Source: Micromonosporaceae bacterium (GTDB lineage Bacteria > Actinomycetota > Actinomycetes > Mycobacteriales > Micromonosporaceae). From it: 5,978 nt of DNA. The position numbers and the translations under genes are program-made. Under the pieces are notes generated by a model that saw only the letters and a program-made list of their open reading frames with translations, was not told the DNA's origin and ran no database searches. This document shows positions 1 to 5,357 of this stretch, piece by piece; the stretch's first letter is position 1, and every line of letters begins with the position of its first letter. Location of the stretch: NCBI GenBank assembly GCA_019690055.1, contig JADGGF010000288.1, positions 1 to 5,978 on the forward strand. The letters are read 5' to 3'.

Positions 1-249
1 TGTGTTTATGTCACAGGCCGCGACCTGCGCGGCCTTCGGCGCCGCCTCCTGGTCGCGGTTCTCGCCGATGTCGGTGACCCCCAGGCTGACCAGGTGCAGC
101 ACGTCGGACGCGGGGTAGGTCTTGGTGACCACGATCAGGGCGACCTCACCCGGATCCCGCCCGGCGTCGCGGCAGGCGCCGGCGATGCGCTCCCGTACGG
201 CGGCGAGGTTGGCCGCCAGGGTGGCGCGTCGCGCCTCGTCGTTGGTCAT
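1..249 (-). CDS. YggS/YlmE-family PLP-binding protein, N-terminal part (runs off left edge)
   Basis: Only the first 83 codons are in the window; the frame is open to base 1. The product belongs to the YggS/PLPBP family (fold-type III alanine-racemase-like barrel), a cytoplasmic PLP carrier/homeostasis protein with no established enzymatic activity; members are usually about 230-260 residues. Visible support: the family start pattern (helix with ANLAAVRERI, residues 13-22), the strand carrying the PLP lysine in VTKTYPA (K43), and the GENRDQEA motif at 62-69. The ATG at 249 is the only start: an in-frame TGA lies at 265-267 with no start codon between. Its ribosome site is poor (only GGA close to the ATG). 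It lies 88 bp downstream of ftsZ, as ylmE does near ftsZ in many Gram-positives, where sepF often follows. The last five codons include a rare ATA and an ACA, unlike the rest of the gene. Family assignment is confident; the gene name is left open. Confidence 0.9.
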   Translation of the reverse strand, partial: MTNDEARRATLAANLAAVRERIAGACRDAGRDPGEVALIVVTKTYPASDVLHLVSLGVTDIGENRDQEAAPKAAQVAACDINT

Positions 250-337
250 GTGGTCCGGTCGTTAATCAATCGGAGCAGGGGTCACTCGGAGCCGGTCGTC
301 CGTCGATGGAGCCGATCGATGGTCATGGGAGCGGTGG

Positions 338-1438
338 TCAGGCGCCGTTCTTGAGGAAGTCCGGCACGTCGACGTCGTCGAAGAGCACCCGCCGCGGCGG
401 CTGAATCGGCGTCGGCCGGGTCACCGGAGGCGTGTCTGTGCTGCTCGAGAAGACCGAGCGGCGCTGCGAGTCGGCGGGCCGGTACGCCGGGGCGCCGCCG
501 TCGAAGCCGGCCGCGATCACCGTCACCCGGACCTCGTCCCCCAGCGCATCGTCGATGACCGCCCCGAAGATGATGTTCGCGTCGGCGTGGGCCGCGTCCG
601 TGACCAGTTGGGCGGCGTCGTTGATCTCGAACAGGCCGAGGTCGGAGCCGCCCGCGATCGACAGCAGCACGCCGCGCGCGCCATCCATGCTCTGCTCCAG
701 CAGCGGGCTGGAGATCGCCCGCTCGGCCGCCTCCACGGCGCGGTTCTCGCCGCGGGCCGAGCCGATGCCCATCAGCGCGCTCCCGGCACCGCTCATCACG
801 CTCTTCACGTCGGCGAAGTCGAGGTTGATCAGACCCGGCGTGGTGATCAGGTCGGTGATGCCCTGCACGCCCGAGAGCAGGACCTGGTCGGCCTGGCGGA
901 ACGCGTCCATCATGCTGATGCTGCGGTCACCCAGCGCGAGCAGCCGGTCGTTGGGGATCACGATGAGCGTGTCGCACTGCTGCCGGAGCTCCTCGATGCC
1001 GGCCTCGGCCTGCAGCATGCGGCGCTTGCCCTCGAACGAGAACGGCCGGGTGACCACGCCGATCGTCAGCGCCCCGAGCTCGCGGGCGATGCGGGCCACC
1101 ACCGGTGCGCCGCCGGTGCCAGTACCGCCGCCCTCGCCGCACGTCACAAAGCACATGTCGGCGCCGCGGAGAACCTCCTCGATCTCCTCGCGGTGGTCCT
1201 CGGCGGCGTTGCGCCCCACCTCAGGGTTGGCGCCGGCGCCGAGCCCACGGGTGAGCTCCCGGCCGACGTCGAGCTTGACGTCGGCGTCGCTCATCAGCAG
1301 AGCCTGCGCGTCGGTATTGATGGCGATAAACTCGACGCCCTTCAGGCCCACCTCGATCATGCGGTTGACGGCATTCACGCCGCCGCCGCCGATGCCGACC
1401 ACCTTGATGACCGCCAGGTAGTTGTGCGGAGGTGTCAT
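338..1438 (-). CDS. ftsZ: Cell division protein FtsZ
   Basis: Tubulin-like GTPase that polymerises into the Z ring at mid-cell and recruits the divisome. The 366 residues cover the whole protein. Seen: the glycine-rich loop [11 protein letters not shown] (15-25); the tubulin signature GGGTGTG (103-109) in an actinobacterial [13 protein letters not shown] context; the PFSFEGKRR segment (132-140); the T7 catalytic loop NLDFAD (205-210) with N205, D207 and D210; the GSARGE and NSPLLE-like segments; a short linker (about 314-350) rich in Pro/Ser/Thr; and the conserved C-terminal peptide [11 protein letters not shown] (353-363), which in relatives binds FtsZ partners. It is shorter than Streptomyces FtsZ (about 400) because the linker is short. 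The ATG at 1438 is preferred over an in-frame TTG at 1441, because the family begins [15 protein letters not shown] and GAAGGGA-like pairing (GAAGGGA, 1447-1453) lies 8 nt upstream. C100 replaces the usual Ala before the signature. It probably has its own promoter(s) in the 424-bp gap upstream. Confidence 0.98.
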   Translation of the reverse strand: MTPPHNYLAVIKVVGIGGGGVNAVNRMIEVGLKGVEFIAINTDAQALLMSDADVKLDVGRELTRGLGAGANPEVGRNAAEDHREEIEEVLRGADMCFVTCGEGGGTGTGGAPVVARIARELGALTIGVVTRPFSFEGKRRMLQAEAGIEELRQQCDTLIVIPNDRLLALGDRSISMMDAFRQADQVLLSGVQGITDLITTPGLINLDFADVKSVMSGAGSALMGIGSARGENRAVEAAERAISSPLLEQSMDGARGVLLSIAGGSDLGLFEINDAAQLVTDAAHADANIIFGAVIDDALGDEVRVTVIAAGFDGGAPAYRPADSQRRSVFSSSTDTPPVTRPTPIQPPRRVLFDDVDVPDFLKNGA

Positions 1439-1446
1439 CAATGCGT

Positions 1447-1453
1447 TCCCTTC
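1447..1453 (-). promoter_or_regulatory. ftsZ ribosome binding site
   Basis: GAAGGGA on the minus strand, 8 nt before the ATG at 1438. It favours that ATG over the TTG three bases upstream. Confidence 0.7.
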
Positions 1454-1485
1454 GATCGGCGGCTCGTCCGATGTGAACTACGCAG

Positions 1486-1515
1486 TTGTTATTCTGCCTG
1501 ATCCACAGTAGACAA
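1486..1515 (-). promoter_or_regulatory. Weak second ftsZ promoter candidate
   Basis: TTGTCT (1515-1510), 18-nt spacer, TAACAA (1491-1486) on the minus strand, in a locally AT-rich pocket. Transcription would start near 1479, giving a leader of about 40 nt. The -10 is a poor match to TANNNT, so this is tentative. Confidence 0.25.
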
Positions 1516-1584
1516 CGGTCGGCCCGGGTGGACAGTGACGCGCATCCGCTCGTAACGCCCGAACCGGACGCCTTTACGACAGGA

Positions 1585-1615
1585 AACCCTAAACCTCTAC
1601 TAGAGATTGAGGGTT
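1585..1615 (-). promoter_or_regulatory. 31-bp inverted repeat, operator candidate at ftsZ promoter
   Basis: An odd-centred dyad about base 1600. Outer arms are AACCCT (1585-1590) and AGGGTT (1610-1615); inner arms are CTCTA (1595-1599) and TAGAG (1601-1605). Of the four positions between the arms on each side, two also pair (1592/1608 and 1593/1607), so 13 of 15 positions are symmetric. It covers the -10 hexamer and nearly the whole spacer of the promoter candidate at 1594-1622 and ends one base before the -35. With a one-base centre it suits a DNA-binding dimer better than an RNA hairpin. I do not recognise the site as BldD-, WhiA- or CRP-type. Confidence 0.5.
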
Positions 1616-1622
1616 CTGTCAA
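1594..1622 (-). promoter_or_regulatory. Principal-sigma-type promoter candidate for ftsZ
   Basis: Consensus -35 TTGACA (1622-1617), 17-nt spacer, -10 TAGAGG (1599-1594), which fits the actinobacterial TAGRRT pattern in five of six positions. Predicted start near 1587, leaving a leader of about 150 nt before the ftsZ ATG. A perfect TANNNT hexamer, TAGGGT, lies at 1591-1586 but is 26 nt from this -35 and has no good -35 of its own. The perfect TTGACA in a GC-rich background and its place upstream of ftsZ are the main support. Confidence 0.5.
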
Positions 1623-1701
1623 CCCCGTCGTCTGCCTGGACCGTATGTGCCCCGCCCCTGCCCGCCAAGCAACCCCGGCGGCGTGTCGACGTGCGGGCGC
1701 C

Positions 1702-1740
1702 GTCCACGCCTGGACAGGGCCCACCAGGGACGCTGCCCTG
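1702..1740 (-). terminator. Two GC hairpins after ftsQ, possible U-less terminator
   Basis: GTCCA/TGGAC with a 4-nt loop (1702-1706 and 1711-1715) and CAGGG/CCCTG with a 6-nt loop (1725-1729 and 1736-1740). Both arms are perfect but only 5 bp long, and no T tract follows. They lie between the ftsQ-side repeats and the ftsZ promoter candidate, where an operon end would be expected. In such GC-rich DNA short hairpins arise by chance, so this is weak. Confidence 0.22.
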
Positions 1741-1752
1741 AGCGCCACCGAT

Positions 1753-1858
1753 GCCCAGAAAGTCACCGACAGGGCGCAACCGGGCCCCGCGCAGGCCCAG
1801 AAAGTCACCAACTGGGCAGGGCCGGGCCCCGCACAGGCCCAGAAAGTCACCAACTGGA
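1753..1858. repeat. Three 42-bp tandem repeats directly after ftsQ
   Basis: Copies start at 1753, 1795 and 1837, exactly 42 bp apart; the third stops after about 22 bp, five bases before the ftsQ stop codon at 1863-1865. Each begins GCCCAGAAAGTCACC on the plus strand; copies 2 and 3 are identical over their shared 21 bases (through AACTGG), while copy 1 has GACAGG there. Each full copy carries GGGCC/GGCCC arms around a 7-nt loop (1782-1798 and 1824-1840), nested within CTGGGC/GCCCAG in the second (1812-1842). The plus strand around 1713-1742 looks like a further decayed copy. The period is divisible by three, which keeps shadow frames open, but nothing indicates that it is translated. Confidence 0.9.
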
Positions 1859-1862
1859 AGGG

Positions 1863-2639
1863 TCAGCGCACGGTGGCGATGTCGGGGACGGAGACGTCGA
1901 TGGTGGTGGCGTCCTCGGCGAGCAGGACGGTGGCGACGGCGGCCTTGCGGTCGCTGGCCTCGGCGTCGCCCCACACGATCGTGCGGCCGTCGACGAGCGC
2001 CAGGCTGATTGCGGTCGGGGCGGGGGCGCGGATCTCGGCCAGCACCGCGCGCAGCTCGGGTGTCAGGGCGGCGACCACCCGCAGGGCCGCCAGGGTCGCG
2101 GGATCGGTCGGACCGGGCGCCTCCAGGCGGACGACCGGAATCCCAGCGGGCGGCGCGGCGACGTGGTGGTAGACCACGCCGTCGGCGGCCAGCACGGCGT
2201 AGCCGTCCGGCGCCGGTACCACCGCGGCGGGGGTCCGCTCGGTCACCGTGATCACGAGCGTATGCGGGAACGACCGGCGTACGTCCACGTGCGCCACCGG
2301 GGGCAGCGCCCCGACCCGCGCCGCGATGGCCCCGGTGTCCAGGCGCAGCAGCGAGGTGCCGAGCGTCACGGCCGCCGCGTCCCGGACGGCCTCCTCCGTG
2401 GTGATCTCGACGCCGCTGATCTCGATGTCGCGCACCCCGACCAGGCTCGTGCCGAGCAGCGCCCAAGCGGCGCCGGCCACGAGCACCGCGCCCACCAGGC
2501 CGAGCAGCAGCCAGCGGGCTCCACGCCGGCGCGACCGCCCGACGGCCCGGCGGCGCGGCACCTCACCGCGGGCGCGGACCAACCGCCAGCGCCGGACGCC
2601 CGAGCGCCCACCGGGGGACGGGGGGCCGCTCCCGGTCAC
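1863..2639 (-). CDS. ftsQ: Cell division protein FtsQ (DivIB family)
   Basis: Bitopic membrane protein of the divisome; with FtsL and FtsB-type partners it links the cytoplasmic Z ring to septal peptidoglycan synthesis. The 258 residues show a basic cytoplasmic N-terminus (1-42, many Arg), one membrane helix (about 43-62, from ARWLLLGLV onward), a POTRA domain (about 66-137: VRDIEISGVEITTEEAV, then RRSFPHTLVITVTERTP) and a C-terminal beta domain ending in VSVPDIATVR. The usual Trp in the R-R-W-P segment is Phe (F124). The start is GTG at 2639, whose last two bases form part of the murC TGA (4-nt overlap, GTGA), so it is probably translated by coupling; no strong ribosome site is visible in the murC end. 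The stop at 1863 is followed at once by the 42-bp repeats. Sequence similarity in this family is low, so the assignment rests on architecture and position between murC and ftsZ. Confidence 0.95.
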   Translation of the reverse strand: MTGSGPPSPGGRSGVRRWRLVRARGEVPRRRAVGRSRRRGARWLLLGLVGAVLVAGAAWALLGTSLVGVRDIEISGVEITTEEAVRDAAAVTLGTSLLRLDTGAIAARVGALPPVAHVDVRRSFPHTLVITVTERTPAAVVPAPDGYAVLAADGVVYHHVAAPPAGIPVVRLEAPGPTDPATLAALRVVAALTPELRAVLAEIRAPAPTAISLALVDGRTIVWGDAEASDRKAAVATVLLAEDATTIDVSVPDIATVR

Positions 2640-4093
2640 CGGCCGTCCGTGTCGGGACCGACCGGCGACGCCTGCTCCCGAGCGGCGAGGGCGGCGAGCA
2701 ACTCCTCCCCCATGAGCGAGATCGGCGGTGCGCCCATCGTCACCACGATGTCGCCGGGCCGGGCCCGGGCGACGACCTCACCCGGCACGTCCTCCCACGA
2801 GGCGACGAAGACCTTCCGCTCCGGGGGCAGGTCGATGGCGGCGTGCAGGGCGATCCCCCCGTCGCCGGGGCCGCGGGCCTCGCCCGGGCCGAAGACCTCC
2901 ATCACCACGACCTCGTCGGCGAGCGCGAGCGCGGCCGCGATCTGCGGGCGCAGGTCCCGGGTGCGGTAGACCCGGTACGGCTGGAAGACCACCAGCAGCC
3001 GCCCGGAGCCGGCCATCTCGCGCAGGGTGCGCAGCGCGGCGGTCATGGACGTGGGGTGGTAGGCGTACTCGTCGTAGACCCGAACGCCGCCGACCTCGCC
3101 CTTGCGCTCGAACCGCCGCCGCACGCCGGGGAAGCGGGCCAGCGCCTCGGCCACCGTCGCTACGGGCACGCCCAGCCGGAGCGCCACCAGCGCGGCGGCC
3201 GCGCTGTTGAGGCCCAGGTGCCGCCCGGGCACCGACAGGGTGAACTCGCCGAGCGACTCGCCTTCCAGGAACGCCCGGTAGCGCGCGGCCCCGGTGTCCG
3301 AGCGCAGGTCGGTCACCCGCAGCGTGGCGTCCTCCGCCTCGCCGTACGTCTCCACCCGCAGCCCGGCCGCGCGCGCCCGGTCGGCGAGCTGCCGGGTGAG
3401 CGGGTCGTCGGCCCAGGTCACCACCAGGCCGGACGGCCCCACCAGGCTGCCGAACTCGAAGAACGCGTCGGCCAGCCCGGCCAGGTCGCCGTACGTGTTG
3501 AGGTGATCCGCGTCGATGTTCGTGATGATGGCGATCGACGGCCGGTAGTTGAGGAACGACCGGTCATGCTCGTCGGCTTCAATAACGAAATGTTCGCCCG
3601 TGCCGTGGTGCGCGTTCGCGCCGGCCTCGGCGATCTCCCCGCCGATGACGTACGACGGGTCGAGCCCCGCGTGCTGCAGGATCGACGTGACCATCGATGT
3701 CGTCGTGGTCTTGCCGTGCGTCCCGGCGACTGCGATCGTCGTGCGGCCCACCATCGCCGAGGCGAGCGCCTCCGAGCGGTGCAGGATGCGCAGGCCGCGT
3801 GCCCGGGCCTCGACCATCTCGACGTGGTCGGCGGGGATGGCACTGGAGTACACGACCGTGTCCACACCGTCCAGATTGGACGCATCGTGTCTCATGTGGA
3901 TGGTCCCGCCGAGCGCCCGCAGACCGGCGAGCGCGGGCCAGTCCTTGAGCTCGCTGCCGGAGGTGGGGATGCCTCGGGAGAGCAGCAGCCGCGCGAGCGC
4001 GCTCATGCCGATCCCGCCGATGCCGATGAGGTGGACCCGACCGAGTTCCTCCGCCGGGAGGACTTCCGTGGCGGCAGACACCGATGACGTCAT
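2636..4093 (-). CDS. murC: UDP-N-acetylmuramate--L-alanine ligase MurC
   Basis: Cytoplasmic ATP-dependent ligase that adds L-Ala to UDP-MurNAc, the first step of stem-peptide assembly. The 485 residues give all three Mur-ligase domains: the UDP-sugar binding Rossmann domain with GIGGIGMS (24-31); the central ATPase domain with the P-loop GTHGKTTTT (124-132), EADEHDRSF (172-180) and NIDADHLNTYG (192-202); and the C-terminal domain with VPGRHLGLN (288-296), FPGVRRRFERKG (321-332), YDEYAYHPT (340-348) and FQPYRVYRTRD (370-380). Some spots depart from the common MurC pattern: DEH for DES at 174-176, QPY for QPH at 371-373, and GAPPIS (454-459) where GAGD is usual; key Lys, Asp and His residues are kept. 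The ATG at 4093 has GGGGAGG (4106-4112) 12 nt upstream, inside the murG end; the murG-murC gap is 6 nt. The 3' end overlaps ftsQ by 4 nt. MurB is not encoded between murC and ftsQ, as in mycobacteria. Confidence 0.98.
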   Translation of the reverse strand: MTSSVSAATEVLPAEELGRVHLIGIGGIGMSALARLLLSRGIPTSGSELKDWPALAGLRALGGTIHMRHDASNLDGVDTVVYSSAIPADHVEMVEARARGLRILHRSEALASAMVGRTTIAVAGTHGKTTTTSMVTSILQHAGLDPSYVIGGEIAEAGANAHHGTGEHFVIEADEHDRSFLNYRPSIAIITNIDADHLNTYGDLAGLADAFFEFGSLVGPSGLVVTWADDPLTRQLADRARAAGLRVETYGEAEDATLRVTDLRSDTGAARYRAFLEGESLGEFTLSVPGRHLGLNSAAAALVALRLGVPVATVAEALARFPGVRRRFERKGEVGGVRVYDEYAYHPTSMTAALRTLREMAGSGRLLVVFQPYRVYRTRDLRPQIAAALALADEVVVMEVFGPGEARGPGDGGIALHAAIDLPPERKVFVASWEDVPGEVVARARPGDIVVTMGAPPISLMGEELLAALAAREQASPVGPDTDGR

Positions 4094-4099
4094 GGTGGT

Positions 4100-5350
4100 T
4101 TACAGCCTCCCCGAGACGACGTCCAGCACGAACGCCCGCAGCGCCTCGTCTCCGTCGCGGCGACCGAAGCGCTCCGCAGCCTCGCTCATGTCATGCAGAC
4201 GCTTCGGATCGTTGGCCAACGGGACCACCGTCCTCTCGATCCAATCGGGGGTCAGCTCGGCATCGTCGACCATGATGCCGCCACCCGCTTGGACCACGGG
4301 CAGCGCGTTGCGCCGCTGCTCCCCGTTACCGTACGGCAACGGTACGTAGATCGCGGGCAGGCCGACCGTGGTCACCTCGGCGAGTGTCATGCCGCCACCG
4401 CGGCACAGCACGAGGTCGGCCGCCGCGTAGCCGAGCTCCATGTCCTCGATGTACGGCACGGTGATGTACGGCACCGGCAGGTTCGGCGGAACCTCCACCG
4501 GCTCATTCCGCGCACCCGTCACGTGCAGCACCTGGATACCAGCCTCGGTGATCGCCTTCGCCGCGGCGGCGACCGCCAGATTGATCGACCGCGCCCCCTG
4601 GGAGGCGCCGAAGACGAACAGCACCGGCAGGTACGGATGCAGCCCGAAGTGCTCCCGGGCCCCGTGGCGCACCTGTTTGCGCTCCAGCGTCGCGATTGCG
4701 GGGCGTAGCGGAACCCCGGTCATGCGGGCGTGCGCGAGCAGGGGCGAGGCGGACGGCTGGTGCGGGAAACCGACCGCCACGTGGCGGGTGAACCGCATGC
4801 CGAGCCGGTTGGCCACACCCGGGGGCACGTTCATCTCGTGGATCACCAGCGGTGTATGCCGCCGCCAGGCCGCCAGGTAGGCCGGGACCGACACGTACCC
4901 GCCGAACCCGACCACCACGTCGGCCTGCACGTCATCGAGGATCTCCAGCCCGGCCTTCATCGAGCGCAGCATCCGCGCGGGCGTGGCGAGCAGATCGACG
5001 TTCAACCGGCGCGGCAGCTGATAGGCCGGCACCTGGCGCAGGTCGTAGCCCGCGGCCGGGATCAGCCGACCCTCCAGGCCTTTGCTGCTGCCCACGCAGG
5101 TGATCCGGATGTCGGGCTGGTGCCGGCGCAGGCAGTCGGCGAAGGCGAGCAGGGGGTAGATGTGCCCGCCCGTGCCGCCCCCGGCCAACACGACCGACCG
5201 CAGCGGCGAGTCGGTCGACTCGGCCGACCGTACGCCGGAGCCGACCGGCTGGGCCGCCCGTCGCCGGGCACCCGCCGGGTCGGACGGTCGTACCCCCGCT
5301 GGCTCAGACGGTCGTACCCCCGCCGGTTCGGAAGGCCGCACCTCGGCCAT
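4100..5350 (-). CDS. murG: UDP-GlcNAc:lipid I N-acetylglucosaminyltransferase MurG, with N-terminal extension
   Basis: Peripheral membrane GT28 glycosyltransferase at the inner face of the membrane; it transfers GlcNAc from UDP-GlcNAc to lipid I to make lipid II. The 416 residues contain the N-terminal acceptor domain with GGGTGGHIYP (57-66, general-base region H63), GFGGYVSVP (148-156) and HEMN (171-174, HEQN in most relatives), and the C-terminal donor domain with GASQGAR (248-254), RGGGMTLAE (317-325) and GNGEQRRNA (341-349). MurG usually starts a few residues before the GGGTGGH loop; here about 50 extra residues precede it, including three octapeptides VRPS(E/D)PAG at 4-27, followed by RRR and a Ser/Gly-rich stretch. 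The ATG at 5350 is supported by AGGAGG (5363-5368) 12 nt upstream; the only late in-frame candidates (GTG/TTG at residues 54-55) would remove the first beta strand. It lies 7 nt after ftsW and 6 nt before murC, so it is cotranscribed. Confidence 0.97.
   Translation of the reverse strand: MAEVRPSEPAGVRPSEPAGVRPSDPAGARRRAAQPVGSGVRSAESTDSPLRSVVLAGGGTGGHIYPLLAFADCLRRHQPDIRITCVGSSKGLEGRLIPAAGYDLRQVPAYQLPRRLNVDLLATPARMLRSMKAGLEILDDVQADVVVGFGGYVSVPAYLAAWRRHTPLVIHEMNVPPGVANRLGMRFTRHVAVGFPHQPSASPLLAHARMTGVPLRPAIATLERKQVRHGAREHFGLHPYLPVLFVFGASQGARSINLAVAAAAKAITEAGIQVLHVTGARNEPVEVPPNLPVPYITVPYIEDMELGYAAADLVLCRGGGMTLAEVTTVGLPAIYVPLPYGNGEQRRNALPVVQAGGGIMVDDAELTPDWIERTVVPLANDPKRLHDMSEAAERFGRRDGDEALRAFVLDVVSGRL
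5270..5341 (-). repeat. Three 24-bp tandem repeats in murG 5' end
   Basis: Three adjacent 24-bp units on the minus strand, each close to GTACGACCGTCCGA followed by CCCGGCGGGG, encode VRPSEPAG, VRPSEPAG and VRPSDPAG (MurG residues 4-27). Changes between units are mostly silent, so the peptide is better conserved than the DNA. Confidence 0.9.
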
Positions 5351-5357
5351 GCGCGTA

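Larger units (their letters stand above)
1439..1862 (-). other. ftsQ-ftsZ intergenic region, 424 bp, no gene
   Basis: No open frame here has protein-like sequence; the frames that cross it are extensions of shadow frames kept open by GC bias and by a repeat whose period is a multiple of three. Going toward ftsZ it holds three 42-bp tandem repeats (1858-1753), two short GC hairpins (1740-1702), a promoter-like pair (1622-1594) overlapped by a 31-bp dyad (1615-1585), a further short inverted repeat TCGTAA/TTACGA (1550-1555 and 1574-1579, 18-nt spacer), a weaker promoter-like pair (1515-1486) and the ftsZ ribosome site. The segment 1615-1575 is clearly richer in A+T than the flanking genes. Long ftsZ leaders with several promoters in the ftsQ-ftsZ gap are known in Streptomyces and mycobacteria, so the position fits a regulatory region for ftsZ; the detailed assignments are inference. 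Confidence 0.8.

Noticed and set aside
282..326. 14-codon ATG frame on the minus strand between ftsZ and the yggS-type gene
   Set aside because: No ribosome site and no recognisable sequence; chance frame in an 88-bp gap.
432..1421. Long plus-strand frames opposite ftsZ
   Set aside because: Mirror frames kept open by GC bias at third positions; composition is Ser/Arg/Ala-rich with no domain pattern, while the opposite strand encodes a full FtsZ.
1439..1441. TTG as the ftsZ start
   Set aside because: The adjacent ATG at 1438 gives the family N-terminus and has suitable spacing to GAAGGGA.
1221..1853. Minus-strand frame of 210 codons with repeated VTFWACAGPG peptide
   Set aside because: Its repeats come from the 42-bp intergenic repeat (period divisible by three) and it then runs over ftsZ in another frame; no ribosome site or family resemblance.
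1753..1858. 42-bp repeats as a CRISPR array
   Set aside because: Whole units are repeated without unique spacers, and no cas genes are present.
1753..1858. Repeats as MraZ-type TGGGN boxes
   Set aside because: The minus strand has TGGTG and TGGGC near each other, but spacing and sequence do not give the regular TGGGN series, and the usual target is the mraZ promoter at the other end of the cluster.
2843..4087. Plus-strand frame of 414 codons opposite murC
   Set aside because: Shadow of MurC; sequence is His/Arg/Gly-rich with no motifs.
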